From Mycobacterium numidiamassiliense (GTDB taxonomy: Bacteria; Actinomycetota; Actinomycetes; Mycobacteriales; Mycobacteriaceae), in contig NZ_FUEZ01000004.1 of NCBI RefSeq assembly GCF_900157365.1, positions 310,001 to 374,000 of the forward strand: DNA of 64,000 nucleotides. Reading direction: 5' to 3'. This document shows, piece after piece, positions 42,941 through 49,397 of the stretch. Under the pieces are notes generated by a model. It worked only from the letters and a program-made list of their open reading frames with translations. It ran no database searches and was not told the DNA's origin. The position numbers and the translations under genes were made by a program. Within the stretch, counting starts at the first letter, position 1; every line of letters begins with the position of its first letter.

Positions 42941-43831
42941 ATGCCGATGCACGAGTTCACGGTGGACCGAAGTCTGTATCCGTTCGAATCGCGATGGTTT
43001 CACGGCCGCCGCGGGCGAATGCACTACATCGACGAGGGCCACGGGACCCCGATCATATTCTTTCATGGAAACCCGACGTGGAGCTTCCTGTACCGCAATA
43101 TCATCACCAGACTGCGCGGCGAATTCCGTTGCATCGCAGTTGATTATCTGGGCTTTGGGCTCTCGGAACACCCCAGTGATTTCGGCTACACCGTCGAGGA
43201 ACACGCCGCCGCAGTCGGGGAACTTCTGGACCATCTCGGCCTCGACGGGTTCATCACAATGGGGCAGGACTGGGGCGGCCCGATCAGCATGGCCATCGCC
43301 ACCGAGCGTCACGCAAGCGTCCGAGGCGTGGTGCTGAGCAACACCTGGTTTTGGCCCTCAGATGGGTGGCGACTGAAGCTCTTCAGCATCGTGATGGGCT
43401 CCTGGCCCCTGCAGTATCTTGTGTTGCACCGCAACCTCTTTGTCGAATTCCTTCCCTTCGCCGTTTCCCAGAAACCAAACGACGCCGTCATGCGGCACTA
43501 TCGCGATGTCCAACCATCACCGACCTCACGCCGCGGCATCGCCGAGTTCCCCAAGCAGATCCGCGCAGCCCGCCCACTGCTCGAACGGCTGGCCCGCGAC
43601 GTACCCAGCCGACTGGGTTCCAAACCCGCCTTGTTTGTCTGGGGCATGAAAGATCCTGCATTCGGGCTCGCCGCGGTACTCAGCCAACTCCAAGACGCCT
43701 TCCCCGACAACGTATTGATCCGCCTCCCGCGGGCGAACCACTTCATTCAGGAGGACGCACCCGACGCCATTGCGGAAGCGATCATCCAGCGCTTCGGGGG
43801 AGCCGACGTCGAGGGAGAGGCAGACAGATGA
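42941..43831 (+). CDS. Haloalkane dehalogenase, HLD-III subfamily (DmbC/Rv1833c-like)
   Basis: The protein has 296 residues from ATG 42941 (AGAAAGG upstream). H42-G-N44-P-T-W gives the Asn-type halide ligand. The nucleophile is D110 with W111 in M-G-Q-D-W-G-G-P-I, the acid is probably D238 (W-G-M-K-D-P-A-F) and the base H267 (A-N-H-F-I-Q-E-D). Segments such as L-Y-P-F-E-S-R-W-F and V-L-S-N-T-W-F-W-P are very close to my memory of Rv1833c. It belongs to a different HLD subfamily from the gene at 39755. Its stop overlaps the next start (ATGA). Confidence 0.87.
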   Translation: MPMHEFTVDRSLYPFESRWFHGRRGRMHYIDEGHGTPIIFFHGNPTWSFLYRNIITRLRGEFRCIAVDYLGFGLSEHPSDFGYTVEEHAAAVGELLDHLGLDGFITMGQDWGGPISMAIATERHASVRGVVLSNTWFWPSDGWRLKLFSIVMGSWPLQYLVLHRNLFVEFLPFAVSQKPNDAVMRHYRDVQPSPTSRRGIAEFPKQIRAARPLLERLARDVPSRLGSKPALFVWGMKDPAFGLAAVLSQLQDAFPDNVLIRLPRANHFIQEDAPDAIAEAIIQRFGGADVEGEADR

Positions 43832-44490
43832 GCGAAATGCCTGCTCCGAGCTACCGGTCGGGCGGCCCTGTCGCGATGCTGAATGCGCTGTGGTTTAAGC
43901 CTGGCGGAATGGAACTTTACGGACAATACGGCGAGGCTGTCCTTCCCATCTTGGCCGAGGTCGGTGCCGAACTATCGACCCCGTTTCTGCAAGTGGAGGA
44001 GTCACTTGAGGGTGATTTTGATCCCGACTTGGTGGGATTCGTCCGGTACCCGTCCGCAACGGCGTTCGACGAGATGTGGCGCAGTGAACGCTATCGGCGT
44101 ATCGCGCATCTACGCGCCGACGCAGTCCACCGGGCGGTGCTCACTCGTTGTGCCATTGAGCCGGCTGACAGCGGTGAAGCGTTGCTGGACAGCGGCGTGG
44201 TCGTACTGAATATGCTGTGGTTCCACGAGGGCGGACGGCAGCGGTACGACGAATACCTCGCCGCGGCAGCGCCTTTGGTCGACGCTGTCGCAGGCCGCTA
44301 CGTTTCTCCCCGGTTCCTACCTGACCTGGCCTATGACGACGATTTCGTACCTGATCTAGTTTTCCTGGGGAACTATCCGTCCAAAGAAGCGGTGTTCGAC
44401 CTAGTGACAAACCCGGCGTACGCAGAGGTGGCCGAAATCAGAACGGCTGCGGTCCAGCGCTCGGCTACCACCATCTTGCGGGTCCCCTAG
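43828..44490 (+). CDS. Tandem-duplicated ferredoxin-fold (DUF1330/EthD-like) protein
   Basis: The protein has 220 residues, made of two similar halves. Residues about 16-95 start M-L-N-A-L-W-F-K-P-G-G and contain Y-G-Q-Y-G-E-A-V-L-P-I-L. Residues about 128-215 start V-L-N-M-L-W-F-H-E-G-G and contain Y-D-E-Y-L-A-A-A-A-P-L-V. Each half has the D-L-V-G-F-V-R-Y-P-S / D-L-V-F-L-G-N-Y-P-S strand. It is a dimeric alpha/beta-barrel unit fused in one chain, of the sort found in small monooxygenases and catabolic accessory proteins. Last gene of the dehalogenase operon. Confidence 0.7.
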   Translation: MSEMPAPSYRSGGPVAMLNALWFKPGGMELYGQYGEAVLPILAEVGAELSTPFLQVEESLEGDFDPDLVGFVRYPSATAFDEMWRSERYRRIAHLRADAVHRAVLTRCAIEPADSGEALLDSGVVVLNMLWFHEGGRQRYDEYLAAAAPLVDAVAGRYVSPRFLPDLAYDDDFVPDLVFLGNYPSKEAVFDLVTNPAYAEVAEIRTAAVQRSATTILRVP

Positions 44491-44589
44491 AGCGAGAAGG
44501 TCATCCGGGAGCACGTGCCTCAGCGCAGGCCGCCTACCAGGTGAGATCTACCCACGGCCAGCGCAAGTCCGGCTGCCACGGCCCCATTC

Positions 44590-44605
44590 TGTACTTCAAG
44601 GTACA
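44590..44605. promoter_or_regulatory. Island operator site C (TGTAC-N6-GTACA)
   Basis: TGTAC-TTCAAG-GTACA is a perfect inverted repeat, extended by C and G on the outside. It lies 48 bp upstream of ATG 44653. It has the same geometry as sites at 37552, 39433 and 47197. Confidence 0.6.
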
Positions 44606-44652
44606 GTTCTGTTGGTATTCGTCGGCTGGATGGTGTGGTGTCAGGAGTTGCG

Positions 44653-45381
44653 ATGGACGGTAGTGGCCTCTTGGAGCCGGCAGCTCTCGACGGCCGCCGC
44701 CTGCTTGTCGCCGCCACGTCGGATTGGTTCCGTCCGGTAGCGCATTGCCCCGGGTGGGACACGGCGGAGCTGGTCCGGCACACCGGCACGATACTGGAGT
44801 GGATGACCGCGGTAGTCACCGCCGGTCAGCCCGTAAGCTTCGGCACGGCTCCGGCTGCCCTCGCAGATCTGTACGACTGGTACGCCGACAACCTGGATCG
44901 CTGCCTGCGGGTTCTCGCTGATGCCGATCCCGACGCCTCGGTCTGGACGTTCTCCTCCCTAGGCGATCACCGCGTGGCGTGGTGGCGACGACGGTTGGCG
45001 GTCGAACTTGCCATCCACCGCTGGGACGCCGAGCATGCCGTCGCGACCGACGCTACGAGTGGACCGGCGCCACTGAACGGCGCCGTCGCCGCGGCCGGAA
45101 TCGAGGAGTTTGTCACCGAGTTCCTGCCCGGCCTGCTGACCCGCGCCACCGGGCAGCGTCCTAGTGGCACACTGCACTTACACATGCGCGACGATGACAC
45201 CGATCGTTGGATTGATCTGGACAATCCCGCCGATGTGGTCGCCGGATACGGCGGGGCCGCCATCAAGATCGATGGGACACGCTCAGATATTTTGCTGTGG
45301 ATGACCCACCGTGACCCCGACTCGTTGACAGTGCTCGGTGAACGCGCCGCGCTCAACGGGTGGATTGAGCTCCGGCGCTGA
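44653..45381 (+). CDS. Mycothiol-dependent maleylpyruvate isomerase-family protein
   Basis: The protein has 242 residues from ATG 44653, with CAGGAG 6 bp upstream; GTG starts at 44635 and 44641 are weaker. The N-terminal DinB/MDMPI metal-binding bundle has C-P-G-W-D-T-A-E-L-V-R-H43-T-G and V-E-L-A-I-H-R-W-D-A-E. The C-terminal MDMPI_C-like domain has strands such as G-T-L-H-L-H-M-R-D-D. Members add or remove mycothiol or use it as cofactor. A role in conjugating reactive products of dehalogenation is plausible but inferred. Confidence 0.8.
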   Translation: MDGSGLLEPAALDGRRLLVAATSDWFRPVAHCPGWDTAELVRHTGTILEWMTAVVTAGQPVSFGTAPAALADLYDWYADNLDRCLRVLADADPDASVWTFSSLGDHRVAWWRRRLAVELAIHRWDAEHAVATDATSGPAPLNGAVAAAGIEEFVTEFLPGLLTRATGQRPSGTLHLHMRDDDTDRWIDLDNPADVVAGYGGAAIKIDGTRSDILLWMTHRDPDSLTVLGERAALNGWIELRR

Positions 45382-45407
45382 CTCGTCTCGGGCTCGCGCC
45401 ACAGTAG

Positions 45408-46133
45408 CTATTTTTTGGTACGCCGACTGCCCCCGTGCCAGTCCTCCTGCACGCCTACCGATTCGGCCGGCACGTCAAAGCTGGCCAGTTGGGGCCTTTC
45501 GCGCAGGCTGCGCTTGAGTTCGGCGAATCCGGGGAAGCTGGCTAGCCCCACGACGTGGTCCCACAGCAAGCCCGCCTCCTCCTCGCCAGGCAGCCGACTG
45601 ATGACCGGCCCGAAGAACGCGACGCCCCCAGGTGGGCGGAAGTGCAGGATGGGAGTGCCGACGTCCCGTCCCGTCAGTGCCAGAGCCTCATCGGTCTCCG
45701 CACGCAGTTCGGTATCAAACGCGTTGTCCTCCAAGGCGTCTGATAGGTCAGTGGGCAAGCTCATGTCCTGAAGGATTGGCTCGAGGAATGCGCTCGAGCC
45801 GGGAGTTGCGGCGACGATTGGGTGATCGCCGGGCCCGGTGTCGAAGATTCTCCGGCCGATGGACTCGTAGAGCGGCCCGATAACCGCGCGGCCGTACTCA
45901 GCGCGGATCCGGGCGGCAACCCGCAGGAGTTTCAGCCCGGCGGTGTGCCCGTCTTCATAGTGCGCGGGGAAGTGTGTGTCGTAGTCGATGCCGGCATTGA
46001 GGATTCGCAGCGAAATAAACCGCCAGTCGACGCGGTAATCGCGTTGCGCGGCCACCATGCGCACCCACTTGCTGGTTATCCACGCGAACGGACAGACCGG
46101 ATCAAAGTAGAAGTGTAGGTCTGCATCGGTCAT
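45408..46133 (-). CDS. DsbA-fold Rv2466c-like (mycoredoxin-2/nitroreductase) protein with CPFA in place of CPWC
   Basis: The protein has 241 residues. It follows Rv2466c closely in pattern: F-Y-F-D-P-V-C-P-F-A-W-I-T-S-K-W at 8-23, the G-T-P-I-L-H strand before cis-Pro, A-F-F-G-P-V-I-S-R-L-P, and E-E-A-G-L-L-W-D. Rv2466c has the CPWC redox site; here only C14 remains and the resolving Cys is Ala17. A monothiol mechanism with mycothiol or a glutathione-transferase-like role is therefore more likely than disulfide exchange. It is downstream of the SDR on the same strand. Confidence 0.8.
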   Translation of the reverse strand: MTDADLHFYFDPVCPFAWITSKWVRMVAAQRDYRVDWRFISLRILNAGIDYDTHFPAHYEDGHTAGLKLLRVAARIRAEYGRAVIGPLYESIGRRIFDTGPGDHPIVAATPGSSAFLEPILQDMSLPTDLSDALEDNAFDTELRAETDEALALTGRDVGTPILHFRPPGGVAFFGPVISRLPGEEEAGLLWDHVVGLASFPGFAELKRSLRERPQLASFDVPAESVGVQEDWHGGSRRTKK

Positions 46134-46210
46134 TGCGGTGTGCCAATCGCAAAGGACTTGCGGCCCATAAATTTCCCCACTCTCCTTGAGCGCGGCGGCT
46201 GGTGCGCACG

Positions 46211-47194
46211 CTAGCGGATCGAGGACATGACGAACCGGTGGATCGCTTCATCGGCGTGGTCTTGGATCGCCGGATCGGCGAAGTCGGCAAGGATTTCGGA
46301 TTGGTCGAGCACTGGCCCGGTGAGAGCCTTCTCGGCACTGGCGTAGAACACCCCGCTGCGCAGAGACGGATCGGTCACCGCATCCGCCAGGCGAGCCGAG
46401 CCGTCTTCAAGGCTGTGCCCAATCCCCAACGCTGGCGCCAAGTATGGCATCAACACGTGCTGAAAAAAGATCCGCATCGGCGTCGGCAGGTCACGCATGG
46501 CCTCGGTGCCTGAGGTATTGCCGGGGCTCATCGTGATAAAACGACGCTCGGGGTGCTTGCGGGCCAGCGCCGCGATCCACAGTGCGCCGAGATACTTGAC
46601 CTGGGCGTAGGCCAGCATCGCGCTGGCCTTTCGGTCGCCGAAGAACGAGCCGTCAATCACCGATACGAACTCCTCGACGGAATGCGTCGCAAACCTGGGC
46701 CGCGGGATACGCAGCTTGGGAACACCACGGGCGGCTTCGCTGCCGGTGAGCACGGCAACACCATCGAGCCTTCCGGCGGCAACCAACTCCTCTAGCAACA
46801 CGACGTGACCCAAAACATTTGAGGCGAAGATCTGCGTGACACCGTCTCGTGTCAGGGCCATCGGCCTGGGGCCGCCGGTTCCACCCGCATTCATCACCAG
46901 GGCGGCCAACGGCTGGTCGATCGCAGGGATCGCCGAGCGGACCGAGCCCAGGTCCGACATGTCCATCACGATGACCTCGAAGATGTGCTTACCGGTAATC
47001 GTCTGCAGATCATTCCTGGCCGCCAGCCCCTTCGCGTCGTCGCGGCATGCCAAGTAAATCCTGTCGAAGCTGTCCTGCACCGCCAACCGCCGGGCCAGAT
47101 CCTTTCCCAGGCCGGTGTTCGCGCCCGTGATCAACACCGCCCGACCGGAAGTGGGGACCACGGCGACCTCCGTTCGAATAACGCGTAGCGACAT
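46211..47194 (-). CDS. Short-chain dehydrogenase/reductase, protochlorophyllide reductase-like
   Basis: The protein has 327 residues. The cofactor motif T-G-A-N-T-G-L-G is at 23-30, then Y-L-A-C-R-D-D (Arg favours NADPH), M-N-A-G-G, and Y-A-Q-V-K as the catalytic Tyr/Lys. L-T-G-S-E-A holds the Ser. The longer C-terminal region is typical of the retinol/protochlorophyllide reductase-like SDR branch. The start is adjacent to operator site D, and the Rv2466c-like gene follows after 77 bp, so the two probably form one transcript. Confidence 0.85.
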   Translation of the reverse strand: MSLRVIRTEVAVVPTSGRAVLITGANTGLGKDLARRLAVQDSFDRIYLACRDDAKGLAARNDLQTITGKHIFEVIVMDMSDLGSVRSAIPAIDQPLAALVMNAGGTGGPRPMALTRDGVTQIFASNVLGHVVLLEELVAAGRLDGVAVLTGSEAARGVPKLRIPRPRFATHSVEEFVSVIDGSFFGDRKASAMLAYAQVKYLGALWIAALARKHPERRFITMSPGNTSGTEAMRDLPTPMRIFFQHVLMPYLAPALGIGHSLEDGSARLADAVTDPSLRSGVFYASAEKALTGPVLDQSEILADFADPAIQDHADEAIHRFVMSSIR

Positions 47195-47196
47195 TG

Positions 47197-47212
47197 TGTA
47201 CTGACTAGTACA
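47197..47212. promoter_or_regulatory. Island operator site D (TGTAC-N6-GTACA)
   Basis: TGTAC-TGACTA-GTACA is a perfect inverted repeat starting 2 bp beyond the SDR start codon at 47194, so it covers the promoter or leader. It is the fourth site of the same pattern in the island. Confidence 0.6.
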
Positions 47213-47492
47213 TCCTGGTCTTTACTGGGTTCGGGTGTCAACCGATCATCGGCACCGGCTCTCGTAGGCCGACTACTAGATGAACGTGAACCCCAGCCTG
47301 TCAACTCGATCATGGCCGCAAACGGTCTGTGCGTGCTACGACGATCCGTGCGGCGCCTCCCCAACCTGATCCGGGTGGCCAGCGGTCGGATCTGTGCTAC
47401 ACCTCGGCTCGGCCAGAAAGCACACCGAGGTGCTCTTGTCTTCAATGTCCCGTGGACGAAACGGGACGATCGGCCCGGGCGATCAAGAAGTA
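47213..47492. other. Non-coding stretch of the island
   Basis: About 280 bp between the SDR leader and the small secreted protein gene. Frames through it lack starts, domain features and codon bias. I see no RNA gene or repeat in it. Confidence 0.4.
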
Positions 47493-47849
47493 CTACTGCT
47501 GCGGCGGGGGAGGCGGGGCGTCGACCGTAGGAAAATCGTTGTTGCCCCAACCGCCGCTGTAGTTGCCGGGGGTGTAGTCGTCGCCGCCGCCGTTGGAGGT
47601 GCTGGTGTTGTCGTCGGTGGCGAGGCCGTTACCGACCATGTCTGGTGCGGTCCGGGGGAACTGGGGGCCGAACGGAGCAGTTACCGGCGACCCCGATGCG
47701 ACAGCGCTTTCGGCGTGACCGGGCTGCATAGCGCTGAATAGCGCGAGCGTCGCGGCCCCGGCAAAAATCACTTGCATCAGACGGATTTGTCGACGCCGAG
47801 CGTCGGATGGGTTGGTTTCATGGTTTTGGTGATCGATGGTCGTTGTCAT
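47493..47849 (-). CDS. Small secreted or membrane-anchored protein, 118 residues
   Basis: A basic N-terminal region (D-A-R-R-R-Q-I-R-L) is followed by one hydrophobic segment (V-I-F-A-G-A-A-T-L-A-L-F-S-A) at about 27-41, then a putative cleavage region H-A-E-S-A. The mature part is low-complexity: Asn/Gly/Asp-rich, ending in D-A-P-P-P-P-P-Q-Q. It looks like a secreted, disordered mycobacterial protein. No function known. Confidence 0.65.
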   Translation of the reverse strand: MTTTIDHQNHETNPSDARRRQIRLMQVIFAGAATLALFSAMQPGHAESAVASGSPVTAPFGPQFPRTAPDMVGNGLATDDNTSTSNGGGDDYTPGNYSGGWGNNDFPTVDAPPPPPQQ

Positions 47850-48030
47850 ACATTATCTTTGTCGCTCGCTGTTAGCCGGAGCCTGGGCGCTCGTTATCGA
47901 TTACCTGTGAGGTCGTGGCGGCCGCAATAGTGGGCCGTTGGGTTCGTGGGTGTGAGCATGCCGGACAAGTAAAAGTGCTTACGGCACTCGGGATTACGTA
48001 ATCATCGCAGTCAGCGGGTTGGAGTCCCCG

Positions 48031-48051
48031 CAAATCCTTCCGCCACTGCCA
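48031..48051 (+). repeat. Candidate attR, degenerate copy of the tRNA-Ser(CGA) 3' end
   Basis: The sequence from CAAATCC to GCCA matches 34959-34979 at 19 of 21 positions in the same orientation and lies just outside the stop of the secreted protein gene at 48061. It marks the probable right end of the island. The remaining bases of 47850-48060 hold no gene. Confidence 0.5.
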
Positions 48052-48060
48052 AAAGTTTAC

Positions 48061-48576
48061 TCAGCCGTGCAGCTGCGCCAGAGGATTCGCGCCCGTCGAC
48101 TGGAATGGAATCGACGGACCGCCGAGGCCGCCGGGCATTTGCATCGGGAACGGCATATTCGGCATCTGCCCGTGCGCCAGTGACGTCATCATGCTCGGGC
48201 ACTCCATCTGGATGGCCATGGTGGCGACCATCCCGGCGATGCCCGGCGAGAGGCCGGAGTTCCCAGACAGTTTCGATGTGATGGACGCGAGGGTCGCACC
48301 CGGCTTGACAAGTGATGGGCAGATCGACTGGCCGATTCCGGCAATCTTGTCGGTGAGAGAGCCACCGTTGTTGCCTGCACCACCCATCCCTGCACCACCC
48401 AACCCTGCGCCGCCCAGCGCGGCGCTGATCGGGTCGGTGGACGGATCGGCGTGCGCGATAGCGGGCAACGTTGCCGCAGCGGCTAGGACACCCGCCGCAA
48501 CTGCTACTGGACGAAGCACCGATGAGAGACGAACCGTCTGTGTAGTCGAAGGGCGGGACGTCTTCAGTGCAGCCAT
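48061..48576 (-). CDS. Secreted mycobacterial protein with Gly/Ala-rich segment, 171 residues
   Basis: The Sec signal peptide is V-L-R-P-V-A-V-A-A-G-V-L-A-A-A-A-T-L-P, with likely cleavage after A-I-A-H-A. The mature protein begins D-P-S-T-D-P-I-S-A-A-L and has a short G-G-A-G repeat (L-G-G-A-G-M-G-G-A-G). Two cysteines (S-I-C-P-S-L and M-E-C-P-S-M) probably form a disulfide. The C-terminus is Met/Pro/Gly-rich (M-P-F-P-M-Q-M-P-G). Exported, with unknown role. Confidence 0.75.
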   Translation of the reverse strand: MAALKTSRPSTTQTVRLSSVLRPVAVAAGVLAAAATLPAIAHADPSTDPISAALGGAGLGGAGMGGAGNNGGSLTDKIAGIGQSICPSLVKPGATLASITSKLSGNSGLSPGIAGMVATMAIQMECPSMMTSLAHGQMPNMPFPMQMPGGLGGPSIPFQSTGANPLAQLHG

Positions 48577-48589
48577 GCATTGCTCCTAT

Positions 48590-48621
48590 GGGCGTGGGAA
48601 GTGCACAGTGTGTGCACGCCC
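48590..48621. promoter_or_regulatory. Stem-loop in the leader of the secreted protein gene
   Basis: GGGCGTG (48590-48596) pairs with CACGCCC (48615-48621). The loop region carries GTGCAC repeated at 48601 and 48612. It lies 14-45 bp upstream of the minus-strand start at 48576, so it is either a leader hairpin or a protein-binding site. Confidence 0.35.
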
Positions 48622-48781
48622 TTCACTTCGGTGGCAGTTGTCGATTCGTTACAACACGGCCAGCAATCCCAATCAGCTGAGCTTCTGCCAAACCCTCGAA
48701 AACCCAGGCCAAGAGGGCTAATGTCGCCGACATGGGCGGGCGTACTCAGAACGGAGCTGACCCGCCGGTGCGGGGGCCGCG

Positions 48782-48985
48782 GTGCAGTTGCAGTACATAA
48801 GCCTCCCGCTGCTGATCGCTCAAGCCGGTGGCGATCCCTGGGCGATCAATCAAAGTTTGCAATCGGGTCGGCCCGCTCAGATCGCGGATTTGGCGGAGGC
48901 CTTCCACACCACTGCCTGCAAAGACCCCCAGGGTCACGGATTCGTGCTGTCGCCACGCGGCTCTGGCTGGCTGCCTCACGTGTAA
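48782..48985 (+). pseudogene. Fragment of a mycobacterial protein with the DPWxIN...LQxGRPAQIxDLAxAFH motif
   Basis: Residues 1-43 ([11 protein letters not shown], then [18 protein letters not shown]) match, from memory, the start of a family of larger mycobacterial helical proteins. The family-like pattern stops after A-E-A-F-H-T-T-A-C and a stop follows 24 residues later. A frameshift or deletion remnant is likely. No clear start signal exists. Confidence 0.4.
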
Positions 48986-49115
48986 CCGTCGCTCGATGCG
49001 CCCGCAGTGAAATGGGTCACCCGCGTCCCCGTATCGGGCAGCTTTCCTATCGCGGAGGCGTTCTCAAATCTAGTTGCCGCATCAAACGGCGACCTGGATC
49101 CAAAGCGAGGCCGTC

Positions 49116-49391
49116 ATGTTGCAGACCACTAATAGCGAACACCGTGGTAGCCCCGTCGGCGAGGTTGTCTGGATTGCCGCCGGCATCATCATGCTCATGG
49201 CGTTCGGAGACGCCCTCGTCGTGCTCGCTCTCGCGTTCGCGATCGCGGCCATGGCTGGGATCTGGTGGGTTAACCACGCAGCGAGCCAGCGGGCGCAGCG
49301 AAACGACGCACAGTTGGCTCCGGTGACCCAGCTTCGCGCGCGATTGACGCACCACACTCCGGCTGACGCTCGTGGCCCCAGGGCCGCATAA
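49116..49391 (+). CDS. Small membrane protein, 91 residues
   Basis: ATG 49116; TTG 49074 is an in-frame alternative. Residues about 15-52 form one long or two short hydrophobic helices (V-V-W-I-A-A-G-I-I-M-L-M-A-F and A-L-V-V-L-A-L-A-F-A-I-A-A-M-A-G-I-W-W-V). A basic, polar C-terminal tail follows. Function unknown. Convergent with the GH5-like gene 6 bp later. Confidence 0.6.
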   Translation: MLQTTNSEHRGSPVGEVVWIAAGIIMLMAFGDALVVLALAFAIAAMAGIWWVNHAASQRAQRNDAQLAPVTQLRARLTHHTPADARGPRAA

Positions 49392-49397
49392 CTTTCG

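Larger units (their letters stand above)
34980..48051. mobile_element. Putative decayed integrative island (dehalogenase island), no integrase left
   Basis: The segment is bounded on the left by the 3' end of tRNA-Ser(CGA) and on the right by its degenerate copy. It interrupts the conserved order that leads up to tadA. It carries accessory catabolic genes, three TetR-type genes (one broken), palindromic operators and several stretches less GC-rich than the flanks, for example around the tautomerase gene at 35461. No integrase, excisionase or transfer gene is present, so any mobility is historic. Confidence 0.5.

Noticed and set aside
47850..48060. A tRNA gene or tRNA fragment, suggested by the T-arm-like GGGTTGGAGTCCCC next to the att copy
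   Set aside because: No anticodon arm, D-arm or matching acceptor 5' strand can be found upstream.
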